A stretch of 64,000 bases of DNA. Source: Castor canadensis (taxonomy: Eukaryota; Chordata; Mammalia; Rodentia; Castoridae). Position 1 is the stretch's first letter. Each line of letters begins with the position of its first letter. The notes below the pieces were generated by a model. The model did no database searches, was not told the origin of the DNA, and was given only the letters and a program-made list of their open reading frames with translations. This document shows, piece by piece, positions 36,583 to 47,685 of this stretch. The DNA lies in the NCBI RefSeq assembly GCF_047511655.1, contig NC_133397.1, forward strand, positions 19,555,501 through 19,619,500, read 5' to 3'. The translations under genes and the position numbers were made by a program.

Positions 36583-36950
36583 CATCAGCTTGGACTACTA
36601 TAACAAAATACCATAGACCAGATGGCTTAACAACAGAGATTATTTTTTCATACTTCTGAAGGCTGGATTTCCAAATCTAGGCCCAAAAACATTGTATTCT
36701 GATGAGGCTGTCTTCCTGGCTACCTTCTCAACCTTCTTGCTATGTCCTTTCCTCAGTTCATGCACATGAGGAGAAGGAGAGAGAGCACTCTGGTGCCTCT
36801 TTTTATAAGGACATTAATCCTATCGATCAAGGCCCCCCCACCTTTATGACCTTATCTAATCTTAATTATTTCTCTATAGGCCCTAGCTCCAAATACAGTG
36901 GTGTTGGGCTCCAACACAGGAATTTGGAGGAACAATTTAGTTCATAACAA
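36583..36950 (-). mobile_element. MaLR-type LTR, antisense
   Basis: Third antisense MaLR LTR. Plus-strand blocks: gactactataacaaaatacc, atagaccagatggcttaaca, atacttctgaaggctggatt, tctttttataaggacattaa, tatgaccttatctaatctta and ggaggaacaatttagttcat. The block order is the same as in the 21.6 kb copy. Divergence is high. No internal genes. Confidence 0.78.
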
Positions 36951-37404
36951 TTTCCAACTTCTTCTGGGTTAGTGAGCATCTCTGCTCCAAGCAGTGATTC
37001 AGGGCTCCAGGTTACTCTTCTGATTCCACCTCATTGTGACTTTGAGGTAATCCTTAAAGGTTGTCAACAAGCTAGTAATGGGAGGAGAGAAATATGGGAA
37101 ATACACGATTACTTATCCAACTTGGCCCATATTATTTTTGGCCACAATGTGATTAATATTGTGAGCCTAAATCAAGGGAGGCTGGAAAAAGAAGAGAACC
37201 CCACAGAAATTCCAATATGACCAATTCTGTACCATTTCCTAAACACTTGGCCTTCTCTGGAAAAAAGTATTTCTTCTCCATACTCTGATACTGAAATGCG
37301 TCCTCTCCTTGCCTGAATCCTCACTTCTCTGCATGTTGTGATTTGATTTGACGAGAGGACCTTTATATTCTTGCACACAGGTAGTACGGCATTAAGACAT
37401 TAAG
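36951..37404. other. No gene seen
   Basis: Short single-copy segment between old repeats. The overlapping frames at 36972-37220 and 37172-37378 show no domain. Confidence 0.5.
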
Positions 37405-37580
37405 AACAAAGACTCCAGGGTCAGAATGACAGCATTCTAACCCCACATTCACCACTTGCTAATTAAAAACCTATTTGTCCTCTATCATTTGTAATGCAGA
37501 TAGTAATAGTACTTACCTCAAAGACTGTTGTAAGTCTACAATAATATAATAAAGATTAAGCACACAAAATGCTTAGGACA
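37405..37580 (+). repeat. MIR ancient SINE
   Basis: Sense MIR: gactccagggtcagaatgac, attctaaccccacattcacc, acttgctaattaaaaaccta, taatagtacttacctcaaag, actgttgtaagtctacaata and aagcacacaaaatgcttagg. The middle 'yields to pyrimidine' segment is decayed. Confidence 0.75.
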
Positions 37581-37584
37581 AGAA

Positions 37585-37833
37585 CTTTTTTCATAATGAG
37601 ATATCTTGTGCATGAAATCCAAGTCTAAACATAAATTCTTTTGTTTAATGCCTACCTTATCCACAGCACCTAAAGGTAACTTTAGACAATATTTTCACTG
37701 TGCCTGCTTTTTGACTGCAACCCATCACACTTGGTCAGGAGTGGCATGTGAAGCATCATATCAGTCACTCAAAAAGATTTTTGGAGTATTTTGGATTTTG
37801 GCTTTTTGGATTAATAATGTTCAACCTGCATAA
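37585..37833 (+). mobile_element. TcMar-Tigger-like DNA transposon relic
   Basis: This holds tcataatgagatatcttgtg, catgaaatccaagtctaaac, tcaaaaagatttttggagta, ttttggattttggctttttg and gattaataatgttcaacctg, an order I recognise from a Tigger-derived mammalian MER family. The family name is uncertain. No transposase sequence is present. Confidence 0.5.
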
Positions 37834-39689
37834 GAGTTGGGACTGACCCATGGCAAACCCTGTAAAAATGTTTGTTATTAATATCAATGTTAGTATTATC
37901 TTCCATATCAATCCTTTTGTCCAATTAATTAAAGTCTATCTTGATTATACAGAACTCCCTATAATAGACAGAACATTAAAAGATGTGAAAGCACTGTAGC
38001 TCTCTGCTTTGCGGAGGAAGACAGACCTTACTATCTGGTAAGCTTTCAGGTCATTTTTCCAAATCAATTTCCTAAGACCAGGCATGGTCATAATAAAACC
38101 TTCACAGTCACATTCTGGGCTGGTAAAAATGTTCCATGCTTCAATTGCTCAGTGGCCTCACACTAGCTCTCAGTGGCCTGCAGCTCTCTGAAGAAGGAAC
38201 TATGTCCTAAGGGTAAGAGTTATTTAGTTTCCCTGCCTGACATTCTAGCTCCTGGCCTTCTAGAAACAGAGACACTGTTGTCATTGTGGCAGGACATGAC
38301 AAATGATGTAGAGGGAGTGTTATGATACAGCTATCCATCCACCGTCAGGCCAGGACCACAAGGGAATGGAAAATGAACAGGGAAATTGTTAATTGTGTAG
38401 CTTTAAAGCTTGCCCAGAGAAACATCAGAAGGAAATGTTTTCTCCTCACCCAGAAAGGCAGAATACATGGAAAGCCTTAAGGAGCCTTAAAAAGGCATGC
38501 CACCAACTAGTCAGAAGACAAGAAAATCTGGGGTGGGGGGACTATCTTTGGAACAGTACAGGGAACATGAGAAGAAATGCTGAAAACAATCATTGCTAAA
38601 GAAGCTGTCTTACATACTTGGAGATAGAATTAAGACTTTTATGTGTCCTATATAAGTCCCTTAACACTCAAAGTTGACAAAATATGTAAAATTAAGATAA
38701 GATTATCTTACTTTCTTAAAAGCAGGGTATTATTCTGAGCATCCTTTAGCATCTAAGACTATATGATTCTTTAAAAATTCAATCTTCTTTGTAGTTGTTT
38801 ATTTAGTAAATGTAAAATATGGGGTTTTAAGATCCTAGATTTAGTCTCATTCACAAAGAGATACGAATGGAATGAAAAGTAAGTACACATTTAACAAAAT
38901 CCCTTTGTACAAATTACAAATTTGCTGTGTGGGCTCTACCATCCATGTACACACCATACCATAAAGTTCCAGTGCCTAGGGTGGATATTTCTGAAAGGAA
39001 AAGCATAACACACACTGTACAAATTTGTTGCTTTAATTTTCTCTGGACCACAACAGAGACTTTCTTGACAGTATTAACACTTAACTCTGACATGAAGCCT
39101 GCAAAGTTCATATCAACACAACAGTGTAAGACTCTGCTTCTTCCCAATATAAAGTAAGGAGAAACTTTATCCTCCTACCTAAAACAAAACAAAGCAAATA
39201 AAGCAAGAAGTAAGCATGGAACAATCATTTGCAAGCCACAGTACATCAATCAAGGAAGGATATTGCTCTCTGACAGAGGAGAAGCAAGTGAGAAGAGCCT
39301 TATTGCTCTAGCTTACTGTCTTGAGTCTCTGATTATGACCCAAAGAGAGGGAAACTGGGCAGAGCCTAGCAGATACCTTAAGGTAAACAAGTTGAGTTGA
39401 AAGTCCAGGTAGTCTGGACTTAACTATTTTAAGGATTTCTACCAAACCTAAAGTAATTCAACATCACTTGAATGTAGATTGTGATACTTAAAGATGTGTC
39501 CTATGAACTGTAAAGAAACCACTCAAATAAATGGATGTATAGCTATCAGTGAAAAAAGGAGATAAAATAGAATAACTTTTATATAACTAAATTCAAAATA
39601 AGGTAGAAGAGACCAAAAATAGGTAGAACAAACAGAAAACAAATTATTAAGATGGTAAACTTAAACTTACCCATATTGATAATCTCATT
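37834..39689. other. No gene seen
   Basis: Single-copy DNA upstream of the full-length L1. Overlapping short frames at 38914-39157 on opposite strands are non-coding shadows. No promoter, exon or RNA recognised. Confidence 0.5.
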
Positions 39690-39704
39690 AAATGTAAGCT
39701 ATTT

Positions 39705-40995
39705 GGGAGAAGGGACAAAATGGTAGATTGCTGACATCCCTATAGCCCAGCAGTGACTAACTACCCTGAAAAAGGAAGATCAAATGATCCCAAAAGGCAC
39801 CCATGGGGTCCTATAAACAGCAAGAAGCAAAGCCCTCTCTGAATCCACAAAAAGAGAAGCAACTAATCAAGGGAAGAATGGGAAGAACAACTCAGTTCAG
39901 TGCCACTGAACTGCACTCCCAGAAGCCCATGCCAGCAATCAGGCCCCAGAACTCCTGCTCCCACAAGTTCGGTTCCCCCTGTACCAGCAGCAGCTACTGT
40001 GGCTCCTGGTAGCCTGCACTGGCAATTAGGCCTCAGAGCTCCCACTACGCGAAGCCTTGGTTTTCTTGCCTGCAGCGCTAATGCACTGCTCTCTTGGAGC
40101 CCATGCCTGGATAGCAGGCCCCAGAACTCCCACTGCTTGAAGGCTTGGTTTGCCCATGCCTACAGTAGTTGCTGTGGCTCATGATAGCCAGGCACAAGCA
40201 AGTAGGACTCAGGGCTCTCACTGCCTATAGACTTGGGTCTCCTATCCCTGCAGCAGTTCCCGTGGCTCCTGGAAGCCCATGCCCCAACACAAGTAGATCT
40301 CAAGGTCTCTGCTGCCTTGTGACCACCAGCTGATTTAAGCCTGCTGGCTTTGCTGTCCCACGGGTACCCTCAACTTGCTACTCAGTGCCAGGACCCCACT
40401 ACCACACACCTAAGTGTACCCCAGGCTCCAGGCTTTGCTATTTTACCAGTGCAAGAGGCTTCCCTTCCCACAGAACATGGAGGCCCAAAACTCCCCACTG
40501 TCCCTGACAGCAAGAGAGCACTCACTTCTCATCAAAGAGCAAGAAAGCCAGGTTCCCCGCTGAGAGGAGGAAAGCTATAACCCACTAATCTTCAGGCAGC
40601 ACCAGAAGCCCTGTTTCCCCAAGGTACACAGAAGCCCAGTGCTTCACCCTGCGCCTCCCTGCAGGTAAGCCACATGTCTCCTGCCCAAGAGCTGGAATCC
40701 TAGCTCCTCCACTGAGTAGCAGCCTGCTACTCTTCTGATGCTAAGAGGCATCATAAGTGCAGAGACACAGTGCTACACACTGTGACTACAGGAGAGCCCC
40801 TGTTCCCCCAACAAAGAGCAAGAACTCCAGCCCCTTCACTGAAGGGGGGGAAAGAGTTAGTCTGCAACACAACAAGAACCCTGAAAGGGATAACATAATC
40901 AGCATACCCCTCTTACTGGACCTCCAGGAGAAAGAACTCAAAACCCCAAGTACAGAAGCACAGGGGATTAAAACCTTAACCAAAACCAATTCCAG
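39705..40995 (+). promoter_or_regulatory. L1-B1 5' UTR (internal promoter region)
   Basis: The non-coding 5' region of the full-length L1, where L1s carry their own RNA polymerase II promoter. The first 20 bases include acaaaatggt (39714-39723), close to the YY1-type CAANATGGC site found at the same place in human L1. After a short leader come tandem 87-88 bp monomers (39924-40330), then about 650 bp of non-repeated GC-rich sequence up to ORF1. Promoter function is inferred from position and family. Confidence 0.75.
39924..40330 (+). repeat. Tandem 87-88 bp monomers in the L1 5' UTR
   Basis: Four consecutive units start with agcc: 39924-40010 (87 bp), 40011-40097 (87), 40098-40185 (88) and 40186-40273 (88). 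A fifth, partial unit begins agcccatgcccc at 40274. Each has the same internal order: an agccc/tgcc head, a (c)aggccccagaactc-like block about 18 bases in, a ctcccactgc/gaag..ttggtt block, and a (c)agcagctactgtggctcctgg-like end. Mouse and rat L1s also carry tandem promoter monomers, but those are about 200 bp or more. Confidence 0.85.
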
Positions 40996-41428
40996 ATGTG
41001 TAAATCTCAATGCAGAATAAAACAGCAAGACAACCACTCTCCATCAAAAGCCAATTCCACCACTAAGGATCCAAACACCTGCATAGAGGAACAGCTATCA
41101 AATAATGAATTCCAAAAAACAATAGTAAAAATGAATAATGACCTCAAAGAAGAAAAACAAAAGTTAGTACTTGACCTCAAAGAGAACATGAATAAACAGT
41201 TAAATGTGTTCAAAGAAAATACAAACAAACAGATGAATGAAATTTAGAAGACTATCCAAGACATGAAAGAGGAAATCAATAAAGATATGGAAACTCTGAA
41301 AAATAATCAATCTGAAATAAAAAACTTAATATCCCAAATAAATACTTCAATCAAAAGCTTGGTGAACAGAGTGGAGCAGTTGAAAATAGAGTATCAGAAA
41401 TGGAAGACAAAGTAGAGAAATCTATAGA
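40996..41428 (+). pseudogene. L1 ORF1 remnant: coiled-coil region only
   Basis: The N-terminal half of L1 ORF1, the RNA-binding chaperone that trimerises through a coiled coil. From the ATG at 40996 the frame gives a Lys/Glu/Asn/Gln-rich heptad pattern (for example NDLKEEKQKLVLDLKENMNK at about 41131-41190). It is cut by a TAG at 41245-41247, after which the same coil continues in frame to about 41420. The RNA-recognition and C-terminal domains are missing: the sequence switches abruptly at about 41426 into ORF2 endonuclease sequence. Not functional. Confidence 0.85.
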
Positions 41429-41915
41429 GTATTTCACCCAACAACTAGGCAAAACACAATCTTTTCTGCAGCTCATGGAACTTTCTCCAAAATACATCAT
41501 ATTTTAGGACACAAAGCAAGACTCAACAAATTCAAGAAAATCAAAATAAACCCCCTGCATATCAGATCACAATGGAATAAAACTAGACCTCAACAACAAA
41601 AGAATCTCCAGAAAATATTCAAACACATGGAGACTGAACAACATACTACTGAAAAACCAATGGGTGACCAAAGTAATAAGGGAAGAAATCAAAAAGTTCC
41701 TAGAACCCAATGAAAATGAAAATATAACCTACCAGAATCTGTAGGACACAGCAAAGGCCATGCTAAGGAGAAAGTTTATAGCTATAAGTGCCTACATTGA
41801 AAAAAAAGGACCTCACAAATGAACAATCTAATGATGTACCTTAAGCTCCTAGAAAAACATGAACAAACCAAACCCCAAACAGGCAGACAGGGAGAAATAA
41901 TAAAGATCGGGGCCA
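41426..41915 (+). pseudogene. Displaced duplicate of an ORF2 segment in the ORF1 position
   Basis: About 490 bp of ORF2 sequence sitting upstream of the ORF2 start. 41426-41690 is a diverged copy of 42485-42750, starting from the identical agagtatttcaccca, and encodes the end of the endonuclease. 41691-41915 continues into the linker between endonuclease and RT, which the normally placed copy lacks. This copy keeps the endonuclease SDH motif (codons 41562-41570), whereas the in-place copy has SDP. It probably arose by recombination or template switching between L1 copies. Confidence 0.85.
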
Positions 41916-41942
41916 GGTAAAATAAACAACAGGGGAATAAAA

Positions 41943-44900
41943 ATGACTGGAAAAAAACAGGCATCAATTCAATTTTAACACTGAATGTAAATGTCCTCAA
42001 TGCCCCAGTCAAAAGACATAGAATAGCAAATTGAGTTAAAAAACAAGACCCAACCATAGGTTGCTTACAAGAGACTCATCTCACGAAAAAAATAAACACT
42101 GGTTTAGAGTTAAAAGGTGGAAAAAGTTTTCCAAGCAAATGGACCCCATCAACAGGCAGGAGTAGCTATACTCATATCTGACAAAGTAGACTTCACACGA
42201 AAGTCAATCAGAAGAGACAATGAAGGTCACGTCATATTAATAAGAGGAATAATTCATCAAGAGGAATATCAACCCTCAACATATATGCACGAAACACAGG
42301 GGCACCCATCTACATTATAAATACTCTAATGGCCCTAAGAGCAAAGATAAATGATAACACAGTGATAGTGGGAGACCTGAATACTACACTGCCACCAATA
42401 GATAGGTCATCCAGACAAAAGAATAACAAAGAAACTTCAGAGCTACTCCACACATTAGACCAAATAGACAAGGTTGATATCTACAGAGTATTTCACCCAA
42501 TAACTAGGCAATGCACATTCTTTTCTGCAGCTCATCAAACTTTCTCCAAAATAGATCATATTTTAGGACTCAAAGAAAGTCTCAATAAATTCAAGAAAAT
42601 CAAAATAACTCCTTGCATCATATCAGATCCCAGTGGAATAAAACTAGACCTCAACAACAAGAGAAACCCTAGAAAAAATTCAAACACATGGAGACTGAAC
42701 AACATATTACTGAAAAAACAATGGGTGACCAAAGTAATAAGGGAAGAAATCTTTGAAAAGATTAACAAGATCAACAAACCCTTAGATCACATGACAAAAT
42801 GGAGAAGGGAGAAGACCCAAATTAATAAAATCAGAGATGAAAAAGGGGACATAAAAACAAATATAACGAAATCCAGACAATCATTAGAGTACTTGGAAAA
42901 CTTATATTCAAATAAACTGGAAAATCTAGATGAAATGGATAAATTCCTAGATGCATATATCCAACCAAAATTGAACCAAGAAGATATTAACCACCTAAAT
43001 AGTCCTATTAAATGCAGTGAAATTAAAGCAAAAAATAAAGAGTCTCCTTACAAAGAAGAGCCCAGAACCTGATGGATTCACAGCCAAATTTTACCAAATC
43101 TTTAAAGAAGAATTAACACCCACACTACTCAAACACTTCCAGGAAATAGAAGGGGAAGGAACACTACCAAACTCATTCTGTTAAGCCAGCATTACACTCA
43201 TTCTGAAAGCCAATAAAGACATAACCAGAAAAGAGAATTATAGACCAATATCTTTAATGAATATAGATGCAAAGGTTCTCAACGAAACACTGGCAAACAG
43301 AATTCAACAACACATCAAAAAGAGCATACACCATGTAACTAAGTTGGTTACATTCCAGGGATGCAAAGATGGTTCAACATACATAAATCCATAAATATAA
43401 TACAACATATAAACAGAAGCAAGGACAAAAACCACATGATCCTCTCAATAGGTGCAAAAAAAAATCTTTGACAAAACCCAATACTCTTTCATAATAAAAG
43501 CTCTGAAGAAACTAGAAATAGATGGAATGTTCCTCAACACAATAAAGGCTTTATATGACAAATTTAGAGCCAACATCATATTAAAAGGAGAAGAACTGAA
43601 ACCATTTCCCTTAAAGTCAGGAATAAGACAGGGCTGTCTGCTTTCTCCACTCCTGTTCAATATAGTTTTGAAATTCCTAGCCAGAGTAATAAGACAAGAG
43701 CAAGAAATAAAAGGGATTCAAATAGGAAAAGAAGTCAACCTATCCCTATTTGCAGATGACATGATTCTATACCTAAGAGACCCCAAATATTCTATCAAAA
43801 AACTATTAGAAATCATAAACTCTTTTGGCAAAGTAGCAGGATACAAAATTAACATACAGGAGTCAATAGCTTTTCTATATACAACAATGCACAGACTGAG
43901 AAAGAAGTCAGAGAAACAATTCCATTTACAATAGCCTCAAAAACAATAAAGTACCTTGGAATAAATTTAACAAAAGAAACCAAAGACCTTTTTAACCACT
44001 GAGGAGAAGTAGCGAAGAAGACATCAGAATATGGAAAGACCTTTGATGCTCATGGATTGGTAGATCAACATTATGAAAATGGCCACACTACCAAAAGCAA
44101 TCTGCATGTTCAAAACAAACCTTATCAAAATTCCAATAACATTCTGCACAGAAGTAGGAAAAAAAATCATGAAATACATATGGAAACACAAAAGACCTCA
44201 AATAGTCAAAGCAATTCTGAGCAAAAAGGCCAATACTAGAGGCATCACAATACCTGACTTCAAACTATACTACAAAGCCATAACAATAACAGCATGGTAT
44301 TGGCACAAAAGCAGACAGGAAGAACAATATATTAGAATAGAAGACCCAGACATAAACTCATGCATCTATAGCCAACTGATCTTTGACAAAAGAGCCCAAA
44401 ACACACAATGGAGAAAGGACAGTCTCTTCAACAAATGCTTCTGGGAAAACTGGATATCCACATCTAGAAGACTCAAATTAGATCCCTGTCTTTCACCCTG
44501 TACCAAAATCAACTCAAAGTGGATCAAAGACCTTAATATAAGGCCCAAAACTTTGAAACAACTCCAAGAAGCAGTAGGAAATACACTGGAATAGATAGGT
44601 ATAGAGAACAACTTCCTAAACAGAGCTCAAAAGGCTCAGCATCTAAAAGAAACAATGAACAAATGGAACTGCATCAAACTAAAGAGCTTCTGCACAGCAA
44701 AGCAAACAGTCACCAGAATCAAGAGACAACCCACAGAATGGGAGAAAATCTTTGCCAGCTACAAATGTGATGAGGGACTAAAATCCAAAATCTACAGGGA
44801 ACTCAACAAACTCAGCCCCCAAAGAATCAACACTCCGATGAAGAAATGGGCACATGAATTAAACAGGGAATTCTTGAAGGAAGAGGTACAAATGGCCAGT

Positions 44901-45390
44901 AAATACATGAAGAAGTGTTCAACTCCCTGGTTATGAAAGAGATGGAAATCAAAACAACACTTAGATTTCATCTCACCCCTATTAGAATGGCCAGAATCAA
45001 GGGTAATAACGACAAACGCTGGTGAGGATGTGGTGAAACAGGAACCCTTATACACTGCTGGTGGGAATGCAAATTAGTACAACCACTATGGAAAGCAGTA
45101 CAGAAATTCCTCAAAAAACTAGAGATAGAACTGCCATATGATCCAGTGATACAACTCTTGGGCATCCACCCAAAAGAACGTAAGATAGGATACAATAAAG
45201 ACACTGTACACTGATGTTCATCACAGCACTATTCACAATACCCAAGATCTGGAAATACCCCAGATATCCTACAACTGATGACTGAATAGAGAAATTGTGG
45301 TATGTATACACATTGGAGTATTATTCAGCCACAAGGAATAATAACATGGGGTTAGAAGGTTAATAGATACAATTGGAGGTCATCATGTTA
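41943..45390 (+). pseudogene. L1 ORF2 (endonuclease/reverse transcriptase), broken
   Basis: A near-complete but disrupted ORF2, the L1 endonuclease and reverse transcriptase. In order: the ORF2 start at 41943-41945, with an early stop soon after; the endonuclease QETHL motif (glutamate codon 42071-42073); GDLNT (about 42374-42390) and SKIDHILG (about 42545-42570); SDH changed to SDP (proline codon 42629-42631); a deletion at about 42750/42751 removing the endonuclease-RT linker; the RT start near 43065 ([10 protein letters not shown]); an intact FADD active site at 43749-43760; and the C-terminal cysteine motif near 45020-45070. In that motif a TGA at 45023-45025 replaces what was probably an arginine CGA codon (CpG decay). 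Frames change several times, for example near 43072, 43450, 43935, 44594 and 44936. Confidence 0.9.
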
Positions 45391-46031
45391 AGTGAAGTTA
45401 GCCAGGATCAGAAACACAAAAGTTGCATGTTTTCTCTCATACGTGGAAGAGATCCAAAGATAAACATATACAAAAAACAAACATACATACAAACTCAGAA
45501 TCAGAACATGTCTATAATAGTGGAACTACTCTATGGAACTCAGGAAAAGAGAATGATAGAACATAACATAAGATGTGAAGGTAGAGGATATAAAGATGTG
45601 TACTGAAAGCTGTTGAAAAATGAGGATGGAGGGGGGTGGACAGTAAAGGGTAAGGGAGAGCAATTGAAAGGATTAAACAGCCCAAAGTGAAGCATACCCA
45701 CAGTAGGCATACATTGAGACACCTTTGAATGTCAACTCAAATATTAATAACAAAAACCAGAACTATAAAATAGGCATAGTGTGTGTGACAGGTACTAGTG
45801 GGAGGGGGAAGGGTGAAGGAAGGAGATTAAGGTGATGGTATATGGTTGATGAACTTCATATACCTATATAAAATAGAACTGAAAAACCTCTTGCAATTGC
45901 TTTGGGTGGGGAGGGAGCTGAGGGGGAGAGATAATAGGGGAAATGTAAATAATGTACAATGTAAGTCTGGTCAGAATAGTCACTTCAAATCCCCCTGTAT
46001 AATGAATATATCCTAATAAAACATTATAATA
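45391..46031 (+). other. L1 lineage B 3' UTR
   Basis: Differs entirely from lineage A. Landmarks are ttgaaagctgttgaaaaatg-like sequence (about 45605), cattgagacacctttgaatg (about 45714), ggtatatggttgatgaactt (about 45837), ttgcaattgctttgggtggg (about 45892), ccccctgtataatgaatata and ctaataaaac. A canonical four-tract G motif lies at 45904-45926. The 49.6 kb copy has the same arrangement. Confidence 0.88.
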
Positions 46032-46047
46032 AAATAGTAAGTTATCT

Positions 46048-46356
46048 AAATGCTATAATTAAAAGGCAAATATTATAAAAATCAGAAAAAGACAATATTT
46101 AAAAAAACCTGCAGACCAGTATCTCATATGAACTTAGACACAAAAACCCTTGATAAAGACTAGTAAAGCAAATCCAAGGATGCATAAAAGTAATTACGTA
46201 CAATGACAAAGTGGGTATGCATATCTGGTGTGATAGGTATTCAAGACTGACTCAATATTCAAAAATCAAGCAATGAAATCCATAATATTGACATGCTAAG
46301 AAAAAATTATATGATAATATTTAATGATAAAGAAAAAGCATTTTACAAAATCTAAT
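46048..46356. other. AT-rich spacer
   Basis: Single-copy AT-rich DNA just downstream of the L1. The stretch aaaaaacctgcagaccagta...aacttagacacaaaaaccct (about 46103-46150) is reminiscent of L1 ORF2 RT sequence and could be a decayed L1 piece, but it is too short to assign. Confidence 0.4.
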
Positions 46357-46665
46357 ACCCAGATGCAGGGGCTTACATCTATAATCCCCATAATCAGAAG
46401 GCAACAATCAGGTGGATCACAGTTTGAGGACAACCCAGGTGAAAGTTAGCAAGAATCCTGGTCCACAAACCAGTGTGTTGGTGTGCAACTGTGATACCAG
46501 CAAAGCAGGAGGATCAGAATCCAAGGCAGGCTAAGACAAGAATGGGAGACCCTATCAAAAAAACAAACTAAAACAAAAAAGGTCTAGAGGTATGGCTCAA
46601 GTGGTAGAGCACCTGCCTAGCAAGCACGAGGCCTTGAATTCAAACCCTAATATTGTCAAAAACAA
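46357..46665 (+). mobile_element. Composite B1-like plus ID-like SINE
   Basis: The left part, 46357-46575, is a degraded 7SL/B1-like array (cttacatctataatcccc, ggtggatcacagtttgagga, then a second unit with accagcaaagcaggaggatc and gggagaccctatcaaaaaaa). The right part, 46581-46660, is an ID-like tRNA-derived unit with A-box-like tatggctcaagtggtagagc and B-box-like gaattcaaaccc, ending in an A-rich tail. The fused structure is known in some rodents and supports a rodent origin, most probably castorimorph. Confidence 0.85.
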
Positions 46666-47261
46666 ATAAATATATTAATTAATTTAGTTAATTAAGTAAG
46701 ATAAGAACAAAATTTCAATAAGTTAGAAACTGAAGAAAATTACCTCAAGTTAATAAATAATATCTATAGAGAACTCACGCTAAGATCATACTTAATTATG
46801 AAAGACTGAATGTCAAAAAGAACATACTGTGATCACCAGGAGTTTAAGGCAGATGGGATGGAGGGGAACGGACAGCCCACAAACTTTGTTTGTGATGGAA
46901 CTATTCCATATCTTGATTATGGCAGCAGATACATGAAACTACACATGTGACCAAATTGCATGGAACTAAACATATATAGGCATGGATGAGTTCAAGGAAA
47001 AATTGGGAAATCTGAATAAATTGTATGAATTGTATCAATGCCAATATCCTGGTTAGGATACTGCCCTACAGTTTTAAACATGTTATTGGGGGAAATTGGA
47101 CAAAGGTGACACAGGATCTTTCTGTCTTATTCCTTACAACTGTGTGTGACTCCCCAATTATCTCAAAAGTAAAAGTATTTTATGGCAGAGATTTGAGATT
47201 TGATGAAAAATATAAGACCAAACTTGTGCTTTCTATATGAAACATTTTAAAGGTAGAAAGT
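46666..47261. other. No gene seen
   Basis: AT-rich single-copy DNA. 46745-46830 (gagaactcacgctaagatca, acttaattatgaaagactga) hints at a decayed L1 RT segment. Nothing firm. Confidence 0.4.
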
Positions 47262-47405
47262 TTAAGTATATTTATATGTACATTAATATATGTTGTATAT
47301 GTATTTTATATATAAATATATATTATATACTATTATATAATGTATAATTATATAATATATAATATATTATTATACATTATATAATAACATTATGTTGTAT
47401 ATGTG

Positions 47406-47438
<33 letters not shown>

Positions 47439-47443
47439 TACAT
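47262..47443. repeat. AT-rich tract with (TA)n and (CA)n
   Basis: About 180 bp almost wholly A and T (tatataaatatatattatat, attatataatatataatata, and similar), ending in an 11-unit AT run (47409-47428) and a short (CA)n. It has strong self-complementarity. It may be a fragile or slippage-prone site. Confidence 0.93.
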
Positions 47444-47461
47444 CTTAAATCCTATTCTTCA

Positions 47462-47685
47462 AAGGTAAGAACAAATCCTACCTCTTGCAGAAAGCCTGTC
47501 ATGACTTCTCTCACCCCGACTCTCTGGTTTACAGTCTACACCAGTTCCATATGACAGCTTCTTCATCACCTAATTAGAATGTGAACTCCCCAAGTCTAGG
47601 AACCCTGACATCAGAATTACTCCTCTACCTACTGGAACATGGCCCCAAGAAGCCTTAATTAATATCTGTTGATTATTTTGTTGAT
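47462..47685 (+). repeat. L2 LINE 3' fragment
   Basis: Sense L2: aacaaatcctacctcttgca, gaaagcctgtcatgacttct, ttcatcacctaattagaatg, tgaactccccaagtctagga, tacctactggaacatggccc and ttaattaatatctgttgat. The order and spacing follow the L2 3' end. Confidence 0.75.

Larger units (their letters stand above)
39705..46031 (+). mobile_element. Full-length but broken L1 LINE, lineage B (L1-B1)
   Basis: A 6.3-kb LINE-1 with all regions in order: 5' UTR with tandem monomers (39705-40995), ORF1 remnant (40996-41428), a displaced ORF2 segment (about 41426-41915), ORF2 (41943 to about 45390), a 3' UTR, and a terminal aataaaacattataataaaa. Probable target-site duplications, with mismatches and one indel, lie at 39690-39704 (aaatgtaagctattt) and 46032-46047 (aaatagtaagttatct), supporting a complete insertion. 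The 5' start gggagaagggacaaaatggt resembles other mammalian L1 starts. Many stops, frameshifts and the rearrangement make it inactive. Confidence 0.93.

Noticed and set aside
39887-39923. Possible extra monomer before the first 87-bp unit
   Set aside because: Only the last words vaguely resemble the unit end. Not enough to extend the array.
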